Source of the DNA: DIGJ01 sp031553075
GTDB lineage: Bacteria; Bacillota; Clostridia; Lachnospirales; Lachnospiraceae
Direction: 5' to 3'
Assembly (NCBI GenBank): GCA_031553075.1
Contig: JAVBLX010000217.1
Span: 1 to 31,454 of the forward strand
Length of the DNA: 31,454 nucleotides
In this document: positions 6,901-15,283 of the stretch, one piece after another
How positions within the stretch are numbered: the first letter of the stretch is position 1
Layout: the number at the start of each line of letters is the position of its first letter
The notes under the pieces: generated by a model
What the model saw: only the letters and a program-made list of their open reading frames with translations
Told to the model about the DNA's origin: nothing
The model's database searches: none
Program-made: the position numbers and the translations under genes

Positions 6901-8211
6901 ATGAGTATGAGATTGAAAAAAGTATTAGCATTAACCCTTGCAACGATGTTAACAGCAAGCTTGGCACTGACCGGATGTGGAAAGAGTGGAAATGAAACAC
7001 CTGGTACAGGCGGCGATACAAAAAAGGAAGCGACGTCCGACACAACGGCAGATAAGCCAAATGAAGAAGTAAAAAGCTCAGTAAGTAAAATCGTAGTATT
7101 CCAGTCTAAGGTAGAAATTACAGACCAGTTGGAAGCACTGGCAGAAGCATATCAGAGTGAAACAGGTATTGAAGTGGAAGTATGGGGAACAACTGGTGAC
7201 GACTATTTCCAGCAGTTAAAAGCAAAACTGGCAAATGACCAGGGACCTACTGTATTTTCTTTAGCACCAGGAGCAGAATCAGAGCAGATGAAAGCTTATC
7301 TCGCGGATTTAGGTGATTTATCCTTTGTTAACAAAATTGGCGAAGGTATGGCAAACACCATTGAAGGAAAAGTTGTTGGTATTCCATATACCGTAGAAGG
7401 ATTTGGTTTGGTTTACAATAAGAGTCTTATGGATGCATCTAAAGTAAACAGCACCGATAGCTTTATTCAGATGTTAAAAGACCAGAAAGCAGCTGGCGTG
7501 AATGGATTTGGATTATCTCAGGAAAGCTACTTCCTGATTGGACATATTTTAAACACTCCATTTGCATTACAAGAGGATCCGGCTGGATTTATTGATGAAT
7601 TATGCAAAGGTAATGTACAGCTGAAGGATGTTCCGGAATTCCAGGAATTTGCGCAGATGTATGCAGCAATCCGTGACAACTGTACCAACCCATTAGAAGT
7701 AAACTATGATAAAGAATGTGGTGACCTGGCAACTGGAAAATCCGCAGCGATTCATCAGGGTAACTGGAGCTGGGGGATGTTCAAGGATTATGAAATGAAC
7801 TTTGACTTAGGCATGGCTGCACTTCCAATCGGTGGAAATGATAAGCTGGCAGTAAGTGTACCAGCTGCATGGTATGTTAATTCTCAGGCATCAGCAGAAG
7901 AAATTCAGGCTGGAAAAGATTTTATTAACTGGTTATATACAAGTGAAACAGGAATTCACTATCTGATGGACGAATTTGGATTTATTCCAGTCGTAGAAGG
8001 TATGGAAAATGCTAATATTGATCCATTATCAAAAGAAGTTTCCCGATTTGCAGTAGAAGGAAAGACCATTGGATGGCCAAACTCCTTATGGCCAGCAGGA
8101 ATCGTAGATGTATATATGGTTCCCATTGCACAGCAGTTCTTTACCAGCGACATGGGTAATGATGAACTCCTGGATTTACTGACCAAGGCGTTTGTGGACG
8201 CAGCAAAATAA
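6901..8211 (+). CDS. Sugar ABC transporter substrate-binding lipoprotein (CUT1 family)
   Basis: The product is 436 residues. A lipoprotein signal (basic MRLKK, hydrophobic run, lipobox LTGC with Cys26) anchors it to the outer face of the membrane, followed by a Thr/Lys-rich linker to about residue 60. The mature part is a family 1 extracellular solute-binding protein, with the typical WGTTGDDYFQQLKAKLA, VGIPYTVEGFGLVYNKSLM and HQGNWSWGMFKDYE blocks. Either ATG 6901 or ATG 6907 can use AGGAGG at 6891-6896. It delivers an oligosaccharide to the permeases encoded next; a terminator after it would make it more abundant than the permeases. The GH65 enzyme at the end of the operon suggests an alpha-glucosyl disaccharide ligand. 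Confidence 0.93.
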   Translation: MSMRLKKVLALTLATMLTASLALTGCGKSGNETPGTGGDTKKEATSDTTADKPNEEVKSSVSKIVVFQSKVEITDQLEALAEAYQSETGIEVEVWGTTGDDYFQQLKAKLANDQGPTVFSLAPGAESEQMKAYLADLGDLSFVNKIGEGMANTIEGKVVGIPYTVEGFGLVYNKSLMDASKVNSTDSFIQMLKDQKAAGVNGFGLSQESYFLIGHILNTPFALQEDPAGFIDELCKGNVQLKDVPEFQEFAQMYAAIRDNCTNPLEVNYDKECGDLATGKSAAIHQGNWSWGMFKDYEMNFDLGMAALPIGGNDKLAVSVPAAWYVNSQASAEEIQAGKDFINWLYTSETGIHYLMDEFGFIPVVEGMENANIDPLSKEVSRFAVEGKTIGWPNSLWPAGIVDVYMVPIAQQFFTSDMGNDELLDLLTKAFVDAAK

Positions 8212-8228
8212 TAAAGACTTGTAAGAAG

Positions 8229-8271
8229 ATGGTCTGATATTGAGAAAAACAGGCAATATCAGACCATTTTT
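8229..8271 (+). terminator. Internal terminator/attenuator between binding protein and permeases
   Basis: A perfect 14-bp stem (8229-8242 with 8254-8267) encloses an 11-nt loop and is followed by T residues to 8271. Partial readthrough here would set a high binding-protein to permease ratio, a known arrangement in Gram-positive sugar importers. A TTG-started extension of the next gene would run through this hairpin and is therefore unlikely. Confidence 0.85.
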
Positions 8272-8299
8272 AACAGGAAGCAGAGAGGAGTCAGGACAG

Positions 8300-9175
8300 A
8301 TGAAGAAATTAAAAGAGTATGGATGGTATGCCTTATTTACGGTGCCTCTGCTGGCAATATTTGCCACGGTAGTAATTATTCCGTTTTTTATTGGTATTGG
8401 ATACTCCTTTTTTGCCTGGGATGGGTTGCCGCTCAATCCCAAGATTTTTGTGGGATTGGAGAATTTTGTGAAGCTTTTTGCTGACAAAAGATTTATTACA
8501 ACAGCAGGACATACCGTATTATTTACCATTCTGGCGATCCTCACCATTAATGTCCTGGGGCTGGCCTTCGCCTTGATGGTGACCACCAAGTTAAAGGTGC
8601 GTAATGTAGCCCGGACCATGTTGTTCATGCCATATCTGATTGGTGGTCTGATTCTGGGATATATTTGGAAGTTTATTTTAGGAGATGCATTTTCTGCCAT
8701 TGGAGAAGCAACCGGTCTGACGGGAGTCTTTTTTAACTGGCTGCTCAACTCAAGGTTTGCCTTGATTGGGTTGGTTGTAGTAGCTACCTGGCAGATGGCG
8801 GGGTATATCATGATCATTTATATCACCGGAATCCAGGCGATACCGGAAGATGTCATCGAAGCAGCGTCAGTAGACGGAGCTGGCTTTTGGAGAACCTTAT
8901 TCCATATAAAGTTTCCCTTGTTGATGCCTTCCTTTACCATTTGTTTGTTTATGACGCTGTCCAACTGCTTTAAGATATTTGATGTAAACTTCTCATTGAC
9001 TGGCGGTGGACCAAACAATGCAACCGAAATGTTTGCCATGAACATTTACAATGAAATTTTTTCTCTGAATAATTATGGATATGGCCAGGCGAAAGCGATT
9101 ATCTTCTTCTTAGTTGTAGCCTCCGTAACGCTGGTACAGGTATCCATTACTAAGAAACGGGAGGTGACCATGTGA
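8300..9175 (+). CDS. Sugar ABC transporter permease (MalF-like)
   Basis: The product is 291 residues from ATG 8300, which has GAGGAG at 8285-8290; this start avoids the terminator upstream. There are about six membrane helices, beginning with YALFTVPLLAIFATVVIIPF. The EAA loop that docks the ATPase is IEAASVDGAGFWRTLFHIKFP in the C-terminal third. The residues after it (FDVNFSLTGGGPNNATE) are the usual MalF/LacF-type signature. The stop overlaps the start of the second permease gene, so the two subunits are translationally coupled and likely form the heterodimeric channel. Confidence 0.93.
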   Translation: MKKLKEYGWYALFTVPLLAIFATVVIIPFFIGIGYSFFAWDGLPLNPKIFVGLENFVKLFADKRFITTAGHTVLFTILAILTINVLGLAFALMVTTKLKVRNVARTMLFMPYLIGGLILGYIWKFILGDAFSAIGEATGLTGVFFNWLLNSRFALIGLVVVATWQMAGYIMIIYITGIQAIPEDVIEAASVDGAGFWRTLFHIKFPLLMPSFTICLFMTLSNCFKIFDVNFSLTGGGPNNATEMFAMNIYNEIFSLNNYGYGQAKAIIFFLVVASVTLVQVSITKKREVTM

Positions 9176-10011
9176 TGGAAAAAGCAAAAAAGATATTACT
9201 TAATACCTTTGTCGTTCTGGCATGCGGAATCTATCTGTTTCCCATTTATATCGTAATTGTCAATTCTTTTAAAAACCGTTCGGAATTGTACGAAAGCATT
9301 CTTGCGCTGCCATCCAAATTTGGATTTCAGTATTATGCGGAAGCGATGAAAAAAATGAATTTTCTAAATTCCTTTAAAAATTCGTTTGTAGTTACCCTTG
9401 TATCGATCTTGATTATTGTGGTTTTAGCCTCCATGACAGCGTGGATGCTGGTACGGGTAAATAACGTTCTCAGCAAGGTGATTTTTAATGTATTGGTTGC
9501 TACCATGCTGATTCCTTTTCAAACCCTGATGATGCCACTTATGCAGGAAATGGGATGGGTGAAGAGAAGCTTTGGTCTTCAGGTGATGGATACCATCCCC
9601 GGACTGATTTATATGAACATTGGATTTGGCGCCAGTATGGCAGTGTTTCTTTACCATGGATTTGTCAAATCCATACCGGTATCCCTGGAAGAAGCAGCGC
9701 AGATTGATGGCTGCAACAAATGGAAAATTTTCTGGAAAATCGTATTTCCTATGCTGAAGCCAACTACGGTTACGGTTATCATTCTGGATGTTATCTGGAT
9801 TTGGAATGACTACCTGCTCCCTTCTTTAGTGCTTTCCAGTAAGGCAAAACGGACAATTCCATTATCCACCGCATCCTTCTTTGGGCAATTTACCATTCAG
9901 TGGAATATGGCCATGGCCGGACTCACGCTGACGATTATACCAGTCATTATTTTCTACCTGTGTGCCCAGAAATATATTATCAAGGGTGTTGCAGCGGGTG
10001 CTGTAAAATAA
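9175..10011 (+). CDS. Sugar ABC transporter permease (MalG-like)
   Basis: The product is 278 residues from ATG 9175; a GTG three bases earlier is equally placed for GGAGG at 9160-9164. There are about six membrane helices, with the EAA loop LEEAAQIDGCNKWKIFWKIV and the MalG-type ending (IQWNMAMAGLTLTIIPVIIFY, then QKYIIKGVAAGAVK). It pairs with the permease encoded upstream. No ATP-binding subunit is encoded in this operon, so a shared MsmX/MsmK-type ATPase from elsewhere in the genome is expected. Thirteen bases separate it from the GH65 gene, so all are probably co-transcribed. Confidence 0.93.
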   Translation: MEKAKKILLNTFVVLACGIYLFPIYIVIVNSFKNRSELYESILALPSKFGFQYYAEAMKKMNFLNSFKNSFVVTLVSILIIVVLASMTAWMLVRVNNVLSKVIFNVLVATMLIPFQTLMMPLMQEMGWVKRSFGLQVMDTIPGLIYMNIGFGASMAVFLYHGFVKSIPVSLEEAAQIDGCNKWKIFWKIVFPMLKPTTVTVIILDVIWIWNDYLLPSLVLSSKAKRTIPLSTASFFGQFTIQWNMAMAGLTLTIIPVIIFYLCAQKYIIKGVAAGAVK

Positions 10012-10023
10012 AAGGAGACTCTC

Positions 10024-12309
10024 ATGCAGAATAATTTAATTTACAAAATAGATTCCTTTTCCCTGAATAAAGAGGATTTACTTTTAGGTGAAACCATTTT
10101 TCACAATGCAAACGGCTATATCGGCATTCGTTCCAGCTTTGAGGAAGGATACCCTTTTGGCTATCCATCCATTCGGGGAACCTATATCAACGGGTTTTAC
10201 AATTTTATAGCCATGAATCAGGCCGAGAAGCTGTGTGGCCTGGTAGAAGAAAAGCAAACCATGGTAAACGTTGTAGATACCCAGACCATCTATCTCACCC
10301 TGGGAGATGAAACCTTCTCCATGTTTGAAGGGGAGCTGATAGAGCGGGAACGACTTTTGAATATGGAAGAAGGTTATACCTTAAGAAAGGTTCACTGGCG
10401 TTCACCGAAGGGAAAAGAAATAATCATGGAAATAAAAAGAATGACTTCCTTCGTGCAGCCTTCTTTATTTACGATAGAATACAAGGTTACATCCGTAAAC
10501 TATGACGGAACCATTGCATTTACCGGAATCCACAACGGCGAAGTGGAAAATTACAGCAATCCCGATGACCCAAGAGTGGCTGCTGAGAAAGTACAGCACC
10601 TTAACTGGGAAAAGGCTGAATACGAAGGGGAAGTGTCCTATTTGCTTTCTTCTACCACCCAGTCTCATTTGAAGGTTTGTACTGGCGTAAAAGGAGTCCT
10701 TTCCAAAACAGGGGAGCAGAATCCAGAACTTGCTGGCTTGAACGAGCGAAATGCGGAACTAACCAGTCATGGGGCAAAAGAGATTTTGACTACCCGGATT
10801 GAAAAAGGGGAAAGCATTACCTATACAAAATATACCGTAGTAACTGATTCAGTCAGGTATGAAAACTGTGAGCAACAAGCAAGAAAAGAGATGGCGCTGG
10901 CCCTGAGTGTTCCTCTTGCAGCGCATTACCAGAAGCAGACGGAGTACATGACACATTTCTGGGATACCTCTGAGGTAGACATTGAAGGTGATGACGATCT
11001 GTGTCTTGCCACGAAATATAATATGTACCAGCTGGTTCAATCCGTTGGCAAAGATGAACATGGAAACATCGCTGCCAAAGGACTCAGTGGGGAAGGTTAT
11101 GAAGGTCATTTCTTCTGGGATACCGAAATGTTCATGCAGCCATTCTTTACTCTGACCAACCCGGAAATCGCCAGAAACCTCATCGCCTATCGTTATGAGA
11201 CACTGGAAGCAGCGAAAGAAAATGCTAAAACCCTGGGTCATACCAAAGGTGCACTCTATCCTTGGCGGACGATTATGGGAAAAGAATGCTCTGGTTATTT
11301 TCCTTCTGGTACGGCACAATATCACATCAATGGGGATATTGCCTATTCTGTAGTTGCCTATTATCTGGCTACGAAAGACCTTGCTTTTATTCAGGAAAAA
11401 GGTGCTGAAGTTGTGTTTGAGACCGCAAGGCTGTGGTTGAATGTAGGAAACTATGTAAAGGGCCAATTCCATATTAATGAAGTGACCGGACCGGATGAAT
11501 ACACCTGCATGGTAAACAACAACTATTTTACCAACGCCATAGCTAAGTACAATCTTTACTGGGCGGTAAAATTTTATACCATGCTGAAAGAGGCCGGAGG
11601 TATGGATGACCTTGGGAAAAAAATTCATCTGACCGAAGAAGAGATAAAAGATTTTGGGATGGCTGAAAAAAACATGTACCTGCCTTATGATGAAGCATTG
11701 GGTATTAATCCACAGGATGATTCATTCCTGCAAAAAGCGGTATGGGATATTGAGACTACACCAAAGGAAAACTTCCCTTTACTGCTTCATTATCATCCAT
11801 TGCTCTTATATCGTCATCAGGTATGCAAGCAGGCAGATACGGTACTCGCCCATTTTATTTTGGAAGATATGCAGGATATAGAGACCATACGGAAATCATT
11901 TTATTACTATGAAAAGATTACAACCCATGATTCCTCCCTATCCACCTGTATCTTCAGCATAGTAGCTTGTAAACTGGGGGTTATTGAGAAAGCCTATGAG
12001 TATTTTGGAGACTCCGCCAAGCTGGATTTATTCAATACTCATTGTAATACCAAAGATGGGATACATACGGCAAATATGGGCGGAAATTACATGGCCATTG
12101 TGTATGGATTTGGCGGGCTGAGAATTAAAGAAAATGGATTGCACCTAAACCCAGTGTTGCCTATGCAATGGAAGGGGTATCAGTTTAAGTTTATGTATGA
12201 AGGAAGCCGTATCATGGTGAAGGTAGATGCAGCCGGTGTAAAACTGAGCCTGCTTTCCGGTGATAAAGTTACAGTGATGCTTCATGGAGAAGAAGTGCAA
12301 GTTTGCTGA
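10024..12309 (+). CDS. Glycoside hydrolase family 65 disaccharide phosphorylase
   Basis: The product is 761 residues, cytoplasmic and full length for GH65 phosphorylases. An N-terminal beta-sandwich (about 1-290) precedes the (alpha/alpha)6 barrel. Barrel motifs include AAKGLSGEGYEGHFFWDTE (DTE at 366-368), YPWRTIMGKECSGYFPSGT, and VTGPDEYTCMVNNNYFTN, in which Glu492 corresponds to the general acid of the family. The C-terminal part has TANMGGNYMAIVYGFGGLR. The reaction is phosphorolysis of an alpha-glucoside to beta-glucose 1-phosphate and a free acceptor. Which disaccharide (kojibiose, nigerose, maltose, trehalose or glucosyl-rhamnose) cannot be read from the motifs. A beta-phosphoglucomutase gene, often adjacent, is absent from the window. 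AAGGAG precedes the ATG. Confidence 0.93.
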   Translation: MQNNLIYKIDSFSLNKEDLLLGETIFHNANGYIGIRSSFEEGYPFGYPSIRGTYINGFYNFIAMNQAEKLCGLVEEKQTMVNVVDTQTIYLTLGDETFSMFEGELIERERLLNMEEGYTLRKVHWRSPKGKEIIMEIKRMTSFVQPSLFTIEYKVTSVNYDGTIAFTGIHNGEVENYSNPDDPRVAAEKVQHLNWEKAEYEGEVSYLLSSTTQSHLKVCTGVKGVLSKTGEQNPELAGLNERNAELTSHGAKEILTTRIEKGESITYTKYTVVTDSVRYENCEQQARKEMALALSVPLAAHYQKQTEYMTHFWDTSEVDIEGDDDLCLATKYNMYQLVQSVGKDEHGNIAAKGLSGEGYEGHFFWDTEMFMQPFFTLTNPEIARNLIAYRYETLEAAKENAKTLGHTKGALYPWRTIMGKECSGYFPSGTAQYHINGDIAYSVVAYYLATKDLAFIQEKGAEVVFETARLWLNVGNYVKGQFHINEVTGPDEYTCMVNNNYFTNAIAKYNLYWAVKFYTMLKEAGGMDDLGKKIHLTEEEIKDFGMAEKNMYLPYDEALGINPQDDSFLQKAVWDIETTPKENFPLLLHYHPLLLYRHQVCKQADTVLAHFILEDMQDIETIRKSFYYYEKITTHDSSLSTCIFSIVACKLGVIEKAYEYFGDSAKLDLFNTHCNTKDGIHTANMGGNYMAIVYGFGGLRIKENGLHLNPVLPMQWKGYQFKFMYEGSRIMVKVDAAGVKLSLLSGDKVTVMLHGEEVQVC

Positions 12310-12334
12310 TAATAATGCAGATATAATACAAGCA

Positions 12335-12380
12335 AGAAAGTTCGGGCAGGGGTGCTTACTAATTCCTGCCCGGACTTTCT
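12335..12380. terminator. Strong stem-loop after the GH65 gene
   Basis: A 16-bp stem (12335-12350 with 12365-12380) with one T-G pair encloses a 14-nt loop. It lies between the GH65 stop and a minus-strand gene remnant. The T-run is poor on both sides. It probably ends the sugar operon transcript. Confidence 0.65.
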
Positions 12381-12414
12381 GAGTTGTTGTGTCAGATATG
12401 TTACTGCACACAGA

Positions 12415-12678
12415 CTATAAAATACCAAACTCTTTCATAAGTGCTTTTTGATATTTTTTATCATTGACACACAAAATAATCTCATCGGTTCGGTTCTCTT
12501 TTGCTAAAAGGTTGATAAGTTTTGCTAAGTATTCTTCGCTCTGCTTAATTCCCTGTTCAATTCCTAGCACAATTCCCTGTTTTAACCCCTGCTCAATGCC
12601 TTGTTCAATGAAATGCACATAATGATATTTATCAGAAATAGACCCCGTAGAATTGTAATTCATATAATAACATAACAA
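12415..12678 (-). pseudogene. C-terminal remnant of an Rpn-type nuclease/transposase-like gene
   Basis: The minus-strand frame encodes about 87 residues ending in EIILCVNDKKYQKALMKEFGIL. Its middle is a repeat of EQGIEQGLKQG type units, and YNSTGSISDKYHYVHFIEQG precedes it. Such EQG/KQG helical repeats form the C-terminal tail of the Rpn family (PD-(D/E)XK recombination-promoting nuclease/putative transposase). The catalytic N-terminal domain is absent and no ribosome site precedes a start, so this is most likely a decayed remnant. Confidence 0.55.
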
Positions 12679-12740
12679 ATAATTCTTGTAAAGATGTAAG
12701 CTGATTAGAAGCAGGAATTAACTGGAAGTTAATTAAAAGC

Positions 12741-12766
12741 AGAAAGTATGTTGAGAAAGTATGTTG
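12741..12766 (+). repeat. Two perfect tandem copies of a 13-bp unit
   Basis: AGAAAGTATGTTG occurs at 12741-12753 and again at 12754-12766. It lies in the non-coding stretch before the small membrane-protein gene. It may be replication slippage or paired binding sites. Confidence 0.6.
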
Positions 12767-12861
12767 TGTGAGTTAATATTGTAGTATTCTGGAGAATTGT
12801 GATATACTCTCCATTGTAGCTGTAGGTTATTTATATAATCTTTGAGAGGAATATTATAATA

Positions 12862-13107
12862 ATGGAAAATGAGAATGAAAATAGAAACGAGCTAAATAAT
12901 GAACAAAATGATTTAGAAGAACAAAAAAGTTCGCAAAGCAAAGAATGTGACTCCGAAGGCAATTACATGTCATTTGGTATGTGTATAGGGACGTGTCTTG
13001 GAATATCGATAGGGAAGCTTATCTTTGATGATATTTCAACTGGCTTAAGTGTGGGTATGTGTATGGGCTTAGCACTTGGAATAAGTATTAAAAAGAAGAA
13101 ACGATGA
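12862..13107 (+). CDS. Small glycine-rich membrane protein
   Basis: The product is 81 residues. Residues 1-33 are acidic and Asn/Glu-rich; residues 36-75 are two short hydrophobic, glycine-zipper-like segments (SFGMCIGTCLGISIGKLIF and STGLSVGMCMGLALGISI) around a charged turn. The protein ends KKKKR. Small proteins of this layout are common in Firmicutes and have no assigned function. GAGAGGAA lies just upstream of the start and TATAAT at 12834-12839 is a possible -10. The stop codon is supplied by a duplicated piece of the downstream kinase-like gene (see 13098-13154), so the native C-terminus may have been replaced. Confidence 0.6.
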   Translation: MENENENRNELNNEQNDLEEQKSSQSKECDSEGNYMSFGMCIGTCLGISIGKLIFDDISTGLSVGMCMGLALGISIKKKKR

Positions 13108-13154
13108 TTGAATCGGTTGTAGCGAGCACAAGAAGAATTTCTCAGGGCGGCTAT
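13098..13154 (+). repeat. 57-bp duplication of part of the downstream P-loop gene
   Basis: This stretch matches 13402-13458 at 55 of 57 positions. The second copy is inside the P-loop gene, encoding ETMIESVVASTRRIS. The first copy is not in a gene apart from its first ten bases, which give the last codons and stop of the small membrane protein. It is a scrap of a previous gene copy or a product of illegitimate recombination. Confidence 0.9.
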
Positions 13155-13221
13155 TTTTGCAATTAAGACATGAGTAAGAATTGGAAAGGATAAATTTATT
13201 TGAACAGACTTGGAGGATACT

Positions 13222-13764
13222 ATGGCGGCACGAATTGTAATTATTTCAGGGGCATCGGGAACGGGTAAATCCAGTATCTCTCGAATATTAGCCGAAAATT
13301 CAACATATGAACGAGCAGTTCATGTTCATACAGACGATTTTTATCAATATATTCGAAAAGGATATATTTCACCTTGGTTAGATGGAAGCGGTGATCAAAA
13401 TGAAACGATGATTGAATCGGTTGTAGCGAGCACAAGAAGAATTTCCCAGGGCGGTTATGAGGTTTTTGTGGATGGGGTAATCGGGCCGTGGTTTCTCAAC
13501 CCATGGATTAAGTTAGCGGAAGAGGGGATTGATCTGCGTTATATTGTCCTTCGTCCAAATGAGCAAGCTACGGTCATGCGTGCGACTGAACGAGAACAAA
13601 AAGACAGCTTCCCTTTGAACCCTGAAATTGTAATGAAATTGTGGCATTCCTTTTCGGATTTAGGTCAATATGAATCCCACGCAATAGACACCAGCTTGCA
13701 GACAATTGATGAAAGTGTAGCACTAATTCAAAAAAAATTATTGAAAGATACTTTTCGCATATAA
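13222..13764 (+). CDS. P-loop NTPase, kinase-like
   Basis: The product is 180 residues from ATG 13222, preceded by GGAGG (13212-13216). Residues 10-18 form the Walker A motif GASGTGKSS. HVHTDDFYQYI at about 35-45 resembles the acidic substrate-site segment of small-molecule kinases such as uridine kinase or gluconate-type kinases. YEVFVDGVIGPW is a Walker B-like strand, and RPNEQATVMRATERE resembles the lid region with arginines. The substrate is unknown. Length suits a single-domain small-molecule or antibiotic-type phosphotransferase. No operon partner is evident. Confidence 0.75.
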   Translation: MAARIVIISGASGTGKSSISRILAENSTYERAVHVHTDDFYQYIRKGYISPWLDGSGDQNETMIESVVASTRRISQGGYEVFVDGVIGPWFLNPWIKLAEEGIDLRYIVLRPNEQATVMRATEREQKDSFPLNPEIVMKLWHSFSDLGQYESHAIDTSLQTIDESVALIQKKLLKDTFRI

Positions 13765-13853
13765 ATATTTTATCACAAGGCATTGGTGAACAATAGATAT
13801 TTATGAGATTATACATTGAAACAGCAATTAAGGACAAGGAAGGGAAGCTAAGG

Positions 13854-14015
13854 ATGGATAAATCACAAACAAAATATATTATTGCAGGTATTATCATAGT
13901 ATGTATTGGAATACTTACCATAATTAATGCAGCTATACACAAAGACGTTTCAGATATTTTAATTGGATTTGCCTTTATGCTTATTGGTGGAATTTATATT
14001 AAAAAACAAAAATGA
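13854..14015 (+). CDS. Small two-helix membrane protein
   Basis: The product is 53 residues from ATG 13854, supported by GGAAGGGAAG at 13838-13847. It reads as two hydrophobic segments, YIIAGIIIVCIGILTIINAAI and ILIGFAFMLIGGIYI, joined by HKDVSD, with a KKQK tail, i.e. a helical hairpin. An in-frame upstream ATG (13803) lacks a ribosome site. No function is recognisable. Confidence 0.55.
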   Translation: MDKSQTKYIIAGIIIVCIGILTIINAAIHKDVSDILIGFAFMLIGGIYIKKQK

Positions 14016-14166
14016 TTAGTTTTTTTGGAAATATACATAGATAAAACAAACAATGTTAAATGAGGGTTGAGCGTTTATATGAGCTTTCGATGATAGCATT
14101 TGGGAATAGATGTAAATATGCAAGAGGAGATGGTAGATTTGAATGTTTTACCGATTCTCCTGTAAG

Positions 14167-14195
14167 TTGACAAATCTATTTGAATGGGCTATCAT
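14167..14195 (+). promoter_or_regulatory. Promoter of the solute-binding protein/hybrid kinase pair
   Basis: A consensus TTGACA (14167-14172), 17-nt spacer and TATCAT (14190-14195) lie 34 bases before the ATG. A hairpin-forming inverted repeat, AGGAGA (14125-14130) with TCTCCT (14156-14161) and GGTA with TACC inside it, ends 5 bases upstream of the -35 and could be a regulator site. ATGATAGC near 14091 is also repeated inverted over the -10. Confidence 0.75.
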
Positions 14196-14229
14196 TCATT
14201 TTAATAAGTCAGTTTGAAAGGGAATACCC

Positions 14230-15267
14230 ATGAAAACATATATTCTAAAGTGTTTCGTATTTATACTTATATTAATTGGAGTTTTGGGATTTACCTCTTG
14301 TGTGAAGACGAAGGAACTGACAGTTTATACAAGCACAAACGTGGAACTTGTCAGAAAATATCTGGAACTGTTTGAAAAGGAACATCCAGATATTAAAGTT
14401 ACTTATGTCCGGGAATCTGTCGGTACACTAACAGAAAGACTCGTGAAAGAAGGTAAGGATACACCTGCCGATGTACTCTTTGGGACAGGTGTTACTTGTA
14501 TGCTTACCTTACAGTCACTTGACCTGCTAGAACCTCATGAACCTGAGAATTTAGAGGCAATTCAATCAAAATTTATTGATAAGGAAAGCTTTCCGCCAAG
14601 GTGGGTAGGTATCACTGTTTATGAAGCCGTCATCGTACAAAACACTCAGTTAAGCCAGACACTGGGGCTGCCGCATGTTACTTCCTATGAGGATCTTTTA
14701 AAACCCGAATATAAAAACCTGATTATTGCACCAAATCCAAAACAAACTGGAACAGGCTTGATTTTTTTATCTGGTCTTTGCCATATCCTGGGAGAAGAAA
14801 AGGCTTTTGAGTATTTGGATGGATTAAATGAAAATGTAGTTAGTTATTTAAGTGGTGGTGCAGATGTTGCAGAAAAAGTCTCCATAGGCGAATATCCTGT
14901 TGGTATCACCTATGGCTACGCCGGAGTCAGCGAGCTTTTAGATGGAAAGCCAATTGAACTTATTTTTCCGGAAGAGGGCTCTGGTTGGGACATTGAAGCC
15001 AATGCACTAATAAAGAAAACAAAAATTAAAGATGAGGCAAGACTATTTTTAGATTGGGCCAGTTCAGAAGCATTAATGGATATTATGAAAGACGATTATG
15101 CCATGGTAACATCAAGAAATGCTGCTAAAATTCCGGCGGGCTATAGGAAACTCCCCATAGAACAGCTTTTATTGGATTATGATTTGAATTGGGTTGTTGA
15201 TCGAAAACCAGAAGTTTTGGCTGAATGGGATAAACGTTATGGCGACAAAGCCGAAGTAAAAGACTGA
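14230..15267 (+). CDS. Solute-binding lipoprotein of the iron/polyamine-type family, probable sensor accessory
   Basis: The product is 345 residues. The signal ends in the lipobox FTSC (Cys24). The mature protein is an AfuA/FbpA/PotD-type binding protein, with LTVYTSTNVELVRKYLELFEKEHPDIKV at the start of lobe 1, TPADVLFGTGV, and YPVGITYGYAGVSELLDG in lobe 2. No permease or ATPase gene is nearby; a hybrid histidine kinase follows 16 bases later. Comparable pairs (PgtC-PgtB, TorT-TorS, LuxP-LuxQ) suggest that this protein presents its ligand to the kinase rather than feeding an importer. The ligand (metal, phosphorylated metabolite, phosphonate or polyamine) cannot be read from the sequence. 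Confidence 0.85.
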   Translation: MKTYILKCFVFILILIGVLGFTSCVKTKELTVYTSTNVELVRKYLELFEKEHPDIKVTYVRESVGTLTERLVKEGKDTPADVLFGTGVTCMLTLQSLDLLEPHEPENLEAIQSKFIDKESFPPRWVGITVYEAVIVQNTQLSQTLGLPHVTSYEDLLKPEYKNLIIAPNPKQTGTGLIFLSGLCHILGEEKAFEYLDGLNENVVSYLSGGADVAEKVSIGEYPVGITYGYAGVSELLDGKPIELIFPEEGSGWDIEANALIKKTKIKDEARLFLDWASSEALMDIMKDDYAMVTSRNAAKIPAGYRKLPIEQLLLDYDLNWVVDRKPEVLAEWDKRYGDKAEVKD

Positions 15268-15283
15268 TTTTATTGGAGGCCAT

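Noticed and set aside
8240..8299. Twenty-codon N-terminal extension of the first permease (TTG start)
   Set aside because: It would begin inside the terminator hairpin, while ATG 8300 has a good ribosome site and starts at the normal position for the family.
8176..8817. Minus-strand open frame of about 213 codons over the first permease gene
   Set aside because: It is antisense to the permease and the internal terminator; the low-complexity translation matches no family.
10849..11628. Long minus-strand open frame of about 259 codons opposite the GH65 gene
   Set aside because: It lies entirely inside a well-supported GH65 gene on the other strand, has no recognisable domain and no ribosome site.
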